The translations under genes were made by a program, and so were the position numbers. From the NCBI GenBank assembly GCA_963725065.1, contig CAVRXD010000050.1, forward strand, positions 62,001 to 126,000: 64,000 bases of DNA, in the 5' to 3' direction. Under the pieces are notes generated by a model. The model worked only from the letters and a program-made list of their open reading frames with translations, was not told where the DNA came from and searched no databases. This DNA is from VAZQ01 sp963725065 (GTDB lineage Bacteria; Pseudomonadota; Alphaproteobacteria; Rhizobiales; Xanthobacteraceae). Position 1 is the stretch's first letter. The number at the start of each line of letters is the position of its first letter. Below, one piece after another: positions 22,267 through 30,984 of the stretch.

Positions 22267-22944
22267 CTACTTCTTCAGATGCTTCTTGAGGAAATCCGTG
22301 GCGCGCTGCCACGCGGTCTTGGCGCTCGCCTCGTGGAAGCTTCCGCGCTCATCGCAATGGAAGCCGTGCTGCGCATCGGGATAGACGAAGATCTCGCTGT
22401 CGCCGCCGCGCTTCTGCTTGATCATCTCGACGTCGGTCATCGGGATGGAAGCGTCCTTCTCGCCGAAATGCATCTGCACCGGCACTTTCGGCTTCTCGTC
22501 GGCATTCTTGGCGATCTGCCCGCCGTAATAGCAGATCGCGGCGGACAGGCCGTTGAGCTTGCAGGCCGCGAGGAAGGCGATGGTGCCGCCCATGCAGAAG
22601 CCGATGATGGCGACCGGGCCGTCCTTCTTGAGCTCGTCGATGGCGGCTTGCGTATCCTTGAGCATCGCGCCCCAATCCGGGTTGGCGACGTATTTGCGCG
22701 CGTTGGCGATCTCGTCCGGCGTATAGCCGCTTTCGAAATTCTTCTCCTGTCGGTCGAACAACGCCGGCGCAACGGCGGTATAGCCTTCGCCCGCGAGCCG
22801 GTCGCAGACCGCCCGGATGTGATGATTGACGCCGAAGATTTCCTGGATGACCACGATGCCGCCTTTGGACGGGCCGGACGGATCGGCGCGATAGGCACCC
22901 AATTGAAACTTGTCGGATGACGTGAGCGAGAACTGCTTACCCAA
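22267..22944 (-). CDS. Dienelactone hydrolase family protein
   Basis: A 225-residue alpha/beta hydrolase of the dienelactone hydrolase family, which opens lactones such as those of chlorocatechol degradation, though many members have other esterase roles. The nucleophile is Cys in 'IIGFCMGGTIAF', the acid Asp in 'HFGEKDASIP', and the His in 'DAQHGFHC'. The N-terminal part has 'GGIVVIQEIFGVNHHIRAV'. The best start is the TTG at 22944, five bases after GGGAGG; an upstream TTG at 22968 would place the ribosome-binding site inside the gene. No ring-cleavage genes are nearby. Confidence 0.88.
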   Translation of the reverse strand: MGKQFSLTSSDKFQLGAYRADPSGPSKGGIVVIQEIFGVNHHIRAVCDRLAGEGYTAVAPALFDRQEKNFESGYTPDEIANARKYVANPDWGAMLKDTQAAIDELKKDGPVAIIGFCMGGTIAFLAACKLNGLSAAICYYGGQIAKNADEKPKVPVQMHFGEKDASIPMTDVEMIKQKRGGDSEIFVYPDAQHGFHCDERGSFHEASAKTAWQRATDFLKKHLKK

Positions 22945-23135
22945 GAGGACCTCCCGTGAATACTGCAAGCCGGGCGCAATACCGTGGCCCGGCGTCGGAC
23001 GGCGGCAATGTCACGCTTTCGCCTCGACAAAGCAACTCCCGCAGGGTCGGGGAACATGTCCCATGCGAGCGAATGCAAACACAAGTTCCGGCGAGGACAT
23101 CGGAGGTAAAGCCGGAACCCGCGCCGGTACTCCGA

Positions 23136-24152
23136 TCATTTTTTCCCGGCGTCGAGGCCGAACGCCTCGGCGAGCAACTCATAGGAGCGCCGGCGCGCGC
23201 CATGGTCGTAGATCATGGTCGTGACCATCACCTCGTCGGCCTTGGTGGCGTCGATCATCGCCGCCAGCCGCTCCAGCACCGTCGTCTTCGTGCCGATGAA
23301 CAGCCGGGCGCGGTTGCGCGCGATCAGGCTGCGCTCGGCGGGCGCGTACGGATAGGCCGTAGCCTCCTCCGGGCTCTCCAGCGGCAGATACTCGCCGCGG
23401 CGGCGGCGCACGAAATTGAGATCGATGGTGGAGGCGATCCGTTCCGCTTCGGCATCGTTGTCGGCGCAGACCACGGCGCAGGCGAGAATGGCATATGGTT
23501 TGTCGCGCGCCGCGGACGGCTTGAACTGGTCGCGGTAGCTCAGCATCGCGTCGACCGGGTCGTGATCGGCGAAGTGATAGGCGAATGAAAATCCGGCGCC
23601 GACCATGGCGGCGAGTTGCGCACTGTAGCCGCTCGAGCCCAGCAGCCAGATCGGCGGCAGCTCGACGTCTTCCGGCATGGCGCGGATCGAGCGAAAGGGA
23701 TGGTTTTCCGGGAAGGCCTTGCTCTCGAACAGGATCAGTTCCTGGAACCGCTGCAGGAAATCGTCGTCGCCGCCGGCATCCTGCCGGCGCCGCAACGCGT
23801 AGGAGGTGACGGGGTCGGTCCCCGGCGCGCGGCCGAGCCCGAGGTCGATGCGTCCTGGAAACAGCGCCTCGAGCACCTTGAAGCGTTCGGCCACCATGAG
23901 CGGCGCATGGTTGGGAAGCATCACGCCGCCCGAGCCGACGCGGATGCGCGTGGTGATGGCGGCGATCTGGCCGATCATGATCTCGGGCGCGGAGCTTGCG
24001 ATCGAAGGCAGGTTGTGATGCTCGGCCACCCAGTAGCGGGTGAAGCCGAGTTCGTCTGCGAGGCGGGCGAGATCGAGCGAGTTGCGCAGCGCAACGGCGC
24101 CGGAGGAACCGGCGGAGACCGGTGAAAGATCGAGGATGGAAAGAGGAACCAT
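23136..24152 (-). CDS. Luciferase-like (LLM class) flavin-dependent oxidoreductase
   Basis: A 338-residue TIM-barrel monooxygenase-like protein that uses reduced flavin (FMNH2 or F420 in relatives). It starts 'MVPLSILDLSPVSAGSSGA'. Landmarks are 'LGFTRYWVAEHHNLPSIAS', 'RIRVGSGGVMLPNHAPLMVAE' and 'FPGRIDLGLGRAPGTDP', which match the MsnO8-type subgroup. Length is typical. The gene lies on the minus strand; a small exported protein gene ends 19 bp upstream of its start and may be in the same transcript. Substrate unknown. Confidence 0.9.
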   Translation of the reverse strand: MVPLSILDLSPVSAGSSGAVALRNSLDLARLADELGFTRYWVAEHHNLPSIASSAPEIMIGQIAAITTRIRVGSGGVMLPNHAPLMVAERFKVLEALFPGRIDLGLGRAPGTDPVTSYALRRRQDAGGDDDFLQRFQELILFESKAFPENHPFRSIRAMPEDVELPPIWLLGSSGYSAQLAAMVGAGFSFAYHFADHDPVDAMLSYRDQFKPSAARDKPYAILACAVVCADNDAEAERIASTIDLNFVRRRRGEYLPLESPEEATAYPYAPAERSLIARNRARLFIGTKTTVLERLAAMIDATKADEVMVTTMIYDHGARRRSYELLAEAFGLDAGKK

Positions 24153-24171
24153 GGACGCCGGGCCGCGGGCC

Positions 24172-24462
24172 TCAGAACGGGAACGGGCGCCGCAGGCGCC
24201 AATCCTTCTTCCAGCCGGTCAGCTGGCCTTTGCGAAACTGCAGCGCAATAGCCGAGTCGACCGGATAGAAGCCGGGTATGCCCGGCGAGCCGTAGGCGAG
24301 ATAGATTTCCGAGCCCGCCCGACCGGAGTAGTACACGAGCGGCACGCCGAGCGCGCTCGACACCTCCTCCGGTGTCATGCCGAAATTGAGCGGGGCGATG
24401 TTGGATTGGGTGCCGCAGAAGGCGGCCCAGCATACGCAAAGCGACGCAACGACTCGCTTCAT
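24172..24462 (-). CDS. Small exported protein of unknown function (96 aa)
   Basis: The ATG at 24462 opens a signal peptide ('MKRVVASLCVCWAAFCG') with Cys residues in and after the hydrophobic core. The mature part ('NFGMTPEEVSSALGVPLVYY', 'IALQFRKGQLTGWKKD') has the look of a BamE/SmpA-like or other small periplasmic fold, but that is only a resemblance. No good ribosome-binding site is seen. Repeat element copy 2 ends 15 bp upstream of the ATG and must form part of the 5' region or separate the gene from its promoter. Confidence 0.6.
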   Translation of the reverse strand: MKRVVASLCVCWAAFCGTQSNIAPLNFGMTPEEVSSALGVPLVYYSGRAGSEIYLAYGSPGIPGFYPVDSAIALQFRKGQLTGWKKDWRLRRPFPF

Positions 24463-24477
24463 GCCAAATCTCAAACG

Positions 24478-24644
24478 CTAGTGTCCCTTTTCCGACGTTC
24501 GTATCATCTCGCAGCACCCGCTTTTACGAACGTCGGAAACACAGGGACACTAGCAAGTCATGGTCCTAGTGTGGCTTTGCATTTGACGTTCCTATGAAGG
24601 ACTCGCGGCCAATACTGATAGGAACGTCAAATGCGCCACACTAA
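24478..24644 (+). repeat. Paired-hairpin interspersed element, copy 2 (B then A)
   Basis: Hairpin B (24478-24553) has arms CTAGTGTCCC...TTCCGACGTTCGTA and the complement; hairpin A (24566-24644) has arms CTAGTGTGGC...GCATTTGACGTTCCTAT and the complement; the spacer is 12 nt (CAAGTCATGGTC). The last base departs from CTAG (CTAA). By eye it differs from copy 3 at five of 167 positions. The remaining 177 bp up to the methyltransferase stop at 24822 show no gene. Confidence 0.92.
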
Positions 24645-24821
24645 TCCCGCTGCCGCCCCCGGCGCGCCGACATCTTCAATCCATTCGCGGGCGCGGGCAA
24701 GCCCTGTTGCGGGCGCGATTGCGGCAGCTTCGACACGGTATGGCCCGATATCGGTGACGCGGCCGCGGTTCGATGGAGGCGGAACTGAAGCGCTCGGCCG
24801 TCCGCGTCAGCCGTGTCCGAA

Positions 24822-25526
24822 TCACTCGGCCGCGATCAGCCGTTCGGTCGCGTACGGGAGCGCATCCATCTGTACTCCGGCCGATTTGGTCCCCCAGCAG
24901 ACGTACCAGGAGCCGAACAGGAACTGCTCCATCTCGAAATTGTCGGTGACCGCGGCGAGGTCCTGCCATGGCTTGATCAACGGATTTCCCAGCATGGTGT
25001 GGCGCATCAACCAGAGGCCGAACGGCAGGATGAACTTGCCCCCCATCCCCGAGGGCACCTTGCCGTCCATGATGACGATGCGTCCGCCCGGACGCAGCTG
25101 CTTCAGGGCCTGATGCAGCACGATGAGGTGATGCGGCATGGTATTGTAGGAGAGGCCGAACAGCACGGCATCGAGCGGCTCGGGCGCGACATAGGCTGCG
25201 GCGTCCTCCTGCGCCAATTCGACGTTGCTCCATCGCTGCTGCTCGCACTGCGCGCGTGCCTTCGCCAGCATGCCGGCCGAGAGATCGACGCCGTAGATCC
25301 GTCCTTGCGCTCCGACTGCCGCGCGCAGGTGGGAAAAATTACGTCCGGTGCCGCATCCGATTTCGAGCACGCGCTGTCCGGGCCTGAGCCCCAGGCGCTT
25401 GACCGCATGGGCGCGGAAATGGCGCGGAACGAAGAATAACCAATCGATAAAACCGATCAGTCCGGCGATACGATCGTAGCGCGCCGCGATGAACGCGCGC
25501 TCGCAATCAGCCCATTGATATGACAC
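24822..25526 (-). CDS. Class I SAM-dependent methyltransferase (PmtA/UbiE/BtaB-like)
   Basis: A 234-residue methyltransferase. SAM-binding motif I is 'RVLEIGCGTGRNFSHL', motif II is the acidic 'GRIYGVDLSAGM', and the post-motif region is 'LRPGGRIVIMDGKVP'. The N-terminal 'ARYDRIAGLIGFIDWLFF' and the Trp/Tyr-rich C-terminus resemble enzymes acting on lipid head groups (PmtA, BtaB), but the substrate cannot be fixed. The start is a GTG at 25526 with AGGGGG about nine bases upstream. It is read alone. Confidence 0.82.
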   Translation of the reverse strand: MSYQWADCERAFIAARYDRIAGLIGFIDWLFFVPRHFRAHAVKRLGLRPGQRVLEIGCGTGRNFSHLRAAVGAQGRIYGVDLSAGMLAKARAQCEQQRWSNVELAQEDAAAYVAPEPLDAVLFGLSYNTMPHHLIVLHQALKQLRPGGRIVIMDGKVPSGMGGKFILPFGLWLMRHTMLGNPLIKPWQDLAAVTDNFEMEQFLFGSWYVCWGTKSAGVQMDALPYATERLIAAE

Positions 25527-25859
25527 CCGTCGCCCCCCTGCGGCCCGCGGCTATCGTCGTTTTAAGTCTTTGCCGCTGCAGCTGATTCTTTTGGCTCCGC
25601 GCCCAATTCGCGGAGTTTCCGTCGTGCCGCAACGGTGAAGCGGGGCGCTCGCCGTGAATAGGCGGCATAAGGTCGCAGAATTTACGAAATCTTTATCTCG
25701 CGACGAGCTGTCCACGCTTTTCTCAGCCCAGCCGTTGATCACTCGCACATCGCGGCGCGTGCGCTGGCGACCATGGCCAAGGTCTGGCGCAGGGCGTTTC
25801 CGCGATGGGCAAACTGCTCTAGAACCGTCGCGCCGGGATCATGCAGGGCAGGGGGCACA
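25527..25859. other. Divergent intergenic region
   Basis: A 333-bp gap between a minus-strand methyltransferase gene and a plus-strand decarboxylase-family gene. It must hold both promoters, but I cannot place -35/-10 boxes with confidence. An AT-richer patch at about 25670-25700 is the likeliest promoter. No repeat or supported small gene is seen. Confidence 0.35.
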
Positions 25860-26738
25860 ATGGACTGGACCAATCGACGCGAGCGCTTCCGTGCCACGCT
25901 CGACCGCGGACGCTGCATCCATCCGGCATCGGTCTATGATCCGATCTCCGCGCGCATCGCGGAGGATCTCGGCTTCGAAGCCGGCATGCTGGCCGGATCG
26001 GTGGCCTCGCTCGCAGTGCTTGGCGCGCCCGACATCGTCCTGCTCACGCTCACCGAATTCGCCGCCCAGGCCTATCGCGTCAACCGGGCCGGCAATCTGC
26101 CGCTGCTGGTCGATGCCGACCACGGCTACGGCAATGCGCTCAACGTCAAGCGCACGGTTGAGGAACTGGAAACCGCGGGCGTTGTCGGTCTCACGATCGA
26201 GGACACCTTGCTGCCCACGCCCTACGGCGCGACCGAGACCAGGCTGATTCCGATCGAGGAGGCGGTCGGCAAGATGCGCGCGGCGCTCGCCGGCCGCCAG
26301 GACCCGCGCCTCGTCATCGTCGGCCGTACCGCCGCGGTCACGCTGACCGGGATTGCCGACGCCATTGCGCGGCTCAAGGCCTACGAGGCCGCTGGCGTCG
26401 ACATGCTGTTCATCGCCGGCGTGAAATCGCGCGCCGAGCTTGACGCGATCGCCACCGCGGTCAAGCTCCCGCTGTTCCTCGGCAGTGCCGGCAGGGAACT
26501 CTACGACATCGACTACCTGTCCGCGCGCAATGTCCGCGTCTGCCTGCAGGGTCACACCCCGATCATGGCGGCGATCAATGCCGTGCACGCCACCCTGAAG
26601 GCGTTGCGCGAGGGCAAGCCCGGCTGGGAGTTCGAGAACATCTCACCGCCTTCGGAGCTGATGAAGCGCGCCACGCGGCAGGCCGAGTATGCCGCCTTGC
26701 GTAGCGACTTTCTCAAGGCCAAAACCGCGGGCGGATGA
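25860..26738 (+). CDS. Isocitrate lyase/PEP mutase superfamily, oxaloacetate decarboxylase-like
   Basis: A 292-residue TIM-barrel enzyme. The N-terminus 'RERFRATLDRGRCIHPASVYDPISARIAE', summarised here by its first 15 and last 10 residues, and the segment 'AGSVASLAVLGAPDIVLLT' match the oxaloacetate decarboxylase group typified by Pseudomonas PA4872. Metal-binding acids lie in 'LLVDADHGYGNA' and 'LTIEDTLLP'. Members of this group lack the lyase Cys of isocitrate lyases and decarboxylate oxaloacetate. The ATG at 25860 has AGGGGGC four bases upstream; an upstream in-frame ATG at 25773 is unlikely. Converges on the EamA gene. Confidence 0.85.
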   Translation: MDWTNRRERFRATLDRGRCIHPASVYDPISARIAEDLGFEAGMLAGSVASLAVLGAPDIVLLTLTEFAAQAYRVNRAGNLPLLVDADHGYGNALNVKRTVEELETAGVVGLTIEDTLLPTPYGATETRLIPIEEAVGKMRAALAGRQDPRLVIVGRTAAVTLTGIADAIARLKAYEAAGVDMLFIAGVKSRAELDAIATAVKLPLFLGSAGRELYDIDYLSARNVRVCLQGHTPIMAAINAVHATLKALREGKPGWEFENISPPSELMKRATRQAEYAALRSDFLKAKTAGG

Positions 26739-26768
26739 CGGCGCGGATCGCCCGGCGCTTTCGCGTCG

Positions 26769-27698
26769 TCACTCGCCGGCGGCAAGCTTGGCTTGGCGGG
26801 CGTTGCTTTCGCGCCAGATCAGGAACAGTCCAGACGCCACCACGACGGCCGAGCCGATGATCAATGACGCGGTCGGGATCTCGCCCCAGACCGCAAAGCC
26901 CAGGATGCTCGCCCAGATCAGCGAGAGATAATAGAACGGCGCCACCGCGGACGCCGGCGCAAGGTGCAGCGCGCGCGTCCACCAGTATTGCCCGACCGCG
27001 TTGGAGACGCCGTTGAACACGATCCACGCCGCGTCGACCGGGGTCGGGTTGATCCATCCCAGCGGCAGCAGCAGCGTGAAGAATGCCGTGAGCAGCGTCA
27101 GCTGATAGAGCGTCAGCGTCTCCGCCAACTCGGTCGCGGTCATGCCGCGCACGGCGGCGGTGACCGAGCCATAGAGGACGGCGTTCGCGAGCGCGAACAG
27201 CGCGCCGATCTGGAACGCGTCGGCGCCCGGGTTGGTGACGATGAGCACGCCGCAGAATCCCACCAGCAGCGCCGCCCAGCGCGCCGGGCCGACGGCCTCC
27301 TTGAGCAGCAGCGCCGACACCAATGTGGCGAACAGCGGCGAGGAGAAGTTGATGGCGATGGCGCCGGCCAGCGACATCAGGCTGAAGGCGATGAGCAGGA
27401 ACGTCTGCGAGAAGGCCTGCGAGACCGAGCGCATGACGTGATGGCTCAGCCGTTGCGTGCGGAAGACTGCAAAGCCGGTCCGCGGCACGATGAAGAGCGC
27501 GCAGGTTATCAGCGCCACGGCCGTGCGGGTGAAGAGCACCTCGCCCACCGGATAGGTCCCCACCAGCCATTTCGAGACCGCGCTGGAGGCCGCGAACAGG
27601 ATGGTCGCGGCGATCATATAGGCGATGCCGAGCGGGATATGCTCCCGTCGCGCGGACTTCGCTGGAGCGGTCACGTCCGGGCTGCTCGCTTCGTTCAC
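26769..27698 (-). CDS. EamA/DMT-family transporter
   Basis: A 309-residue inner-membrane protein with about ten hydrophobic segments arranged as two EamA repeats. The first repeat starts 'LGIAYMIAATILFAASSAVS'; the second contains 'IGALFALANAVLYGSVTAAV' and ends 'LIIGSAVVVASGLFLIWRE'. DMT-family members export amino acids, nucleosides or other small metabolites. The N-terminal 20 residues are polar. No neighbouring gene indicates a substrate. It converges on the decarboxylase-like gene 30 bp away. Confidence 0.88.
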   Translation of the reverse strand: MNEASSPDVTAPAKSARREHIPLGIAYMIAATILFAASSAVSKWLVGTYPVGEVLFTRTAVALITCALFIVPRTGFAVFRTQRLSHHVMRSVSQAFSQTFLLIAFSLMSLAGAIAINFSSPLFATLVSALLLKEAVGPARWAALLVGFCGVLIVTNPGADAFQIGALFALANAVLYGSVTAAVRGMTATELAETLTLYQLTLLTAFFTLLLPLGWINPTPVDAAWIVFNGVSNAVGQYWWTRALHLAPASAVAPFYYLSLIWASILGFAVWGEIPTASLIIGSAVVVASGLFLIWRESNARQAKLAAGE

Positions 27699-27837
27699 GC
27701 CGTCTGTCCCTGGGCTGGTGGATTGCCCGCGAGCACCTGGGGCACGCGTTCGACAGCGTTATGCCATGGCGGTGGTCTGACCGGCATTCCCTGATGGCAT
27801 GACCGGCCAGCCAATTTGGTCATTGCAATGACGGTGC

Positions 27838-29241
27838 GTGAGGCTGCGCGACCTCGCGGCCCTCGCGGCGGCGGTGGTTATGCTGCCGCCGGGCCTGCGG
27901 GACGACCGCCGGAGTTTTCCGCCCGTGATCGGCCGGCGCCGGTTGGACGAATTCCCGATCAGCCGGGTAGACTGCCGTCATCGGTGCCGATCGGCGCTGT
28001 CGCAAGGGGAGAGGACGCTGGTCAAATCTGCAACCGAGCTCGGCGCGGTCGCCGGCCAGTACGAGAAATGGGTGTATCCGTTTCCCATCCCCGACCTCGA
28101 TGCTCCGGACGTGCGGACGCGGAGGGACGGGGGCGATTTCGAACGCAACTGGTACACGTTCTGGCCCGATCGGCCGTACCGGGAGGATCTCGACGTCCTG
28201 GTCGCGGGTTGCGGCAGCAACGCCGCCGCGCGCTATGCCTTCAATCACCGGAAAGCGCGCGTCACTGGCATCGATTTGAGTTCCGCGAGCCTCGCGCATG
28301 AAGCGTACCTGAAGGACAAGCATCGTCTCGACAATCTCGCGCTTCATCAGGCGCGAATCGAGGACGTATCAAGCCTCGCCCAAGACTTTGACTTCATCGA
28401 CGTGTCCGGGGTGCTGCATCATCTTCCGGATCCTGTCGGCGGTCTCAGGGCGCTCGCCGGCGTCCTGCGCCCCGAAGGGACCATTGCGGTCATGATCTAT
28501 GGGCAGTGGGGCCGGACCGGCGTCTACATGCTGCAGGAGATGTCTCGCCTACTGGGCCTCGGGCAAAGCGAGCAGGATGTGTTGACGGTCAAGCAGACGC
28601 TCGCGTCTTTGCCCAAGCGCCACGCCATTCAAGACTATGTGAGCCGGGCGCCGGATTTGAAATACGACGCCGGCTTGGTCAATTCCTTTTTGCACCGGCA
28701 AGACCGCGCCTACACCGTCGCGCAATGCCTGGAGCTTGTGGGCCAGGCGGGCATGAGCTTCATGCACTGGTGGGAGAATATTCTGTACTACCCCGACGGC
28801 CTGTTGAACATGAACCAGGAGTTTTATCGAAAAGTGAACGCCATGCCGGAAGCGTCCATCTGGCAGTTCATGGAGTTGTTCAACGGTACGCTGGGGCAGC
28901 ATAACTTTTGCGTCTGCCATCCCGACCGGCCAAGGAGCAGCTACCAGATCGATTTCAGCACGGGCGCTTTCATGGACTACATTCCGGTCCTGCGCTGCAC
29001 GGAAGTCAAACCCCCGACGGAAGTGCCCGCAGGCTGCGCCGTCGTCGAACGCAAGCCGCGTCCGGCCTACACACTCAATCCTCCGGCGTCGGCATTATTC
29101 CGGCAGATTGACGGCGCGAAATCCGTTCGTGAGTGTCTTATCGCCAGCGGCCTGGACAGCAAGGACCCCGAAGCCATCTGCAAGGCCACGTTCCAGCATC
29201 TGTGGAGACTGAGCTACATCTTCTTGCGAATCTCATCGTGA
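27838..29241 (+). CDS. SAM-dependent methyltransferase with C-terminal PqqD-like domain
   Basis: The conserved part starts near 28045 with 'VAGQYEKWVYPFPIPDLDAP'. SAM-binding motifs are 'DVLVAGCGSNAAARYAF', 'ARVTGIDLSSASLA' and 'FDFIDVSGVLHHLPDPVGGL'. A middle domain follows, and the last 65 residues ('TLNPPASALFRQIDGAKSV') look like a PqqD-type winged helix. The start is uncertain: the frame is open from a GTG at 27838, another GTG is at 27925, and AGGGGAGAGG at about 28008-28017 precedes a CTG. Substrate unknown; the fusion suggests a peptide or protein substrate, which is inference. Confidence 0.75.
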   Translation: MRLRDLAALAAAVVMLPPGLRDDRRSFPPVIGRRRLDEFPISRVDCRHRCRSALSQGERTLVKSATELGAVAGQYEKWVYPFPIPDLDAPDVRTRRDGGDFERNWYTFWPDRPYREDLDVLVAGCGSNAAARYAFNHRKARVTGIDLSSASLAHEAYLKDKHRLDNLALHQARIEDVSSLAQDFDFIDVSGVLHHLPDPVGGLRALAGVLRPEGTIAVMIYGQWGRTGVYMLQEMSRLLGLGQSEQDVLTVKQTLASLPKRHAIQDYVSRAPDLKYDAGLVNSFLHRQDRAYTVAQCLELVGQAGMSFMHWWENILYYPDGLLNMNQEFYRKVNAMPEASIWQFMELFNGTLGQHNFCVCHPDRPRSSYQIDFSTGAFMDYIPVLRCTEVKPPTEVPAGCAVVERKPRPAYTLNPPASALFRQIDGAKSVRECLIASGLDSKDPEAICKATFQHLWRLSYIFLRISS

Positions 29242-29377
29242 GATGGACCGGAGCGTCGGCAAGGCCGTTGCGCCTCGGGATGCGATGAGCATGATCTGCG
29301 CTTGTCGCCGATCGTCGTTTTCGACATGTTTGGAGCCGGCCCCGGTCAGATCAGGAACCGGGTCGGAGGAATACAAG

Positions 29378-30844
29378 ATGGACGACACGGGCGCCGGCAC
29401 CAGATTGCCGCGATCGACCTCTGTGAACGTGAGCCGGCGTGCTCTGATGAGGTCCGCGGCGGCAACGCTTGCCGCGACGGCGGTGGCCGGCATCGCGCGG
29501 CCCGCTTTCGCCCAGCGCGGCCCGGTCCGTAGCCTGCTCAAGGGCGGCGTGGTGCTGAGCTTCGATCCCGCCGTCGGAGACTTCGAGAAGGCGGACGTCC
29601 TGATCGAGGACAAGAAGATCGTCGCCGTGCGCCCGGATATTAGCGCCGACGCGACCGCAATCGACGCGTCGCGCATGATCGTGCTGCCTGGCTTCATCGA
29701 CACGCACCATCATTTCTATCAAAGCGCGTTGCGCAACGTGCTGGCGAACGGAGTGCTCGCGGACTATTTCCGCGACATTTCCGGCGCCGCGACCAATCAC
29801 TATCGTCCCGAGGACGCCTATATCGGCAACCTGACCGGTGCGTTGCGCTCGCTCGATGCCGGCATCACCACGATCACCGACCTGTCGCAGGTCTCCAATA
29901 CGCCCGAGCACAGCGACGCCCTGATCAAAGGGCTCACGGATTCGGGCATTCGGGCGATCTACGCCTATTCGCGCGGATCGGGCGCCGGCGCCAAATGGCC
30001 GGGCGACGTCGAGCGCTTGCAGAAGCAGTATTTCTCCTCGACCGACCAGTTGGTGACGCTGGCGCTCGGCACCGCCGTCAACAAGGAGCAATGGCTGCTC
30101 GCGCGCAGGTTCGGCCTACGCATCTTCACCCATGTCGTCGGCGGCAATCGCGGGCTGGGACCCGAGGACGTGGTCAAGCTCGGCGACGAGGGCCTCATGG
30201 GGCCGGACAACGTCTACATCCATTTCACCGGCGCCACCAACGACCAGATGCGGCGGGTCAAGGACACCGGCGGCTGGCTCTCCATCGCCTGCCCGATCGA
30301 GATGGCAATGCGTCACGGCATGCCGCCGATCCAGCAGGCGCTCGACGCCGGCATCCGTCCGAGCCTCTCGAGCGACGTCGAGACCACCATGGCGGCGGAC
30401 ATGTTCACGCAGATGCGCTCGGTCTTCACCCTCCAGCGCGCTCTCCTCAACGATCGTTCGATCAGGGGCGAGAAGGACTTGCCGCCGCTGCTGAACGCGC
30501 GCGACGTGATCGAGTTCGCGACGCTGCAAGGCGCGCGCGCCGATGGGATGGAGGCGAAGGTCGGCACGCTCACCCCGGGCAAGGAAGCCGACATCGTGAT
30601 GTTGCGCACCGATCTGCCCAACACGCTGCCGTTCAACAACGCCTATGGTGCGGTCGTCACCGCGATGGACACCAGCAACGTCGATACGGTGATGGTGGCG
30701 GGGAAGGTGGTCAAGCGCGCGGGCAAGCTCGTCGGCGTCGATCTCGACCGCGTGGGACGGGAGGCGGCTGCCTCGCGCGACTATCTCGTTGGCAAGCTCG
30801 GATGGCCGCGCTCGGTGATCGATACGAGCCTGTCCGGGCATTAG
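29378..30844 (+). CDS. Tat-exported amidohydrolase
   Basis: A 488-residue metal-dependent hydrolase of the amidohydrolase superfamily (cytosine deaminase/TrzA/ATZ-like). A Tat signal is present ('SRRALMRSAAATLAATAVAG' to 'AFAQ'). Metal ligands are in 'PGFIDTHHHFY', His in 'IFTHVVGG' and Asp in 'SLSSDVETT'. The C-terminal composite domain ends around 'LTPGKEADIVMLRTD'. The ATG at 29378 has GGAGGA seven bases upstream, while the open frame begins at 29243. Members deaminate or dechlorinate N-heterocycles. Periplasmic export is unusual for that reaction class. An exported alpha/beta hydrolase gene follows 140 bp later on the same strand. Confidence 0.87.
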   Translation: MDDTGAGTRLPRSTSVNVSRRALMRSAAATLAATAVAGIARPAFAQRGPVRSLLKGGVVLSFDPAVGDFEKADVLIEDKKIVAVRPDISADATAIDASRMIVLPGFIDTHHHFYQSALRNVLANGVLADYFRDISGAATNHYRPEDAYIGNLTGALRSLDAGITTITDLSQVSNTPEHSDALIKGLTDSGIRAIYAYSRGSGAGAKWPGDVERLQKQYFSSTDQLVTLALGTAVNKEQWLLARRFGLRIFTHVVGGNRGLGPEDVVKLGDEGLMGPDNVYIHFTGATNDQMRRVKDTGGWLSIACPIEMAMRHGMPPIQQALDAGIRPSLSSDVETTMAADMFTQMRSVFTLQRALLNDRSIRGEKDLPPLLNARDVIEFATLQGARADGMEAKVGTLTPGKEADIVMLRTDLPNTLPFNNAYGAVVTAMDTSNVDTVMVAGKVVKRAGKLVGVDLDRVGREAAASRDYLVGKLGWPRSVIDTSLSGH

Positions 30845-30984
30845 CGCATGATCCCGAATACGGGTCGCCGATTTTCGGAAAAGACCGTGCACAAGGACCT
30901 GCTCGACCGTGATCCGATTCGATCGCATTGGATCGTGGCGCAATGCATTCTGAGGCGAGGACGTCGCGGGTGGAAACGACCGAC

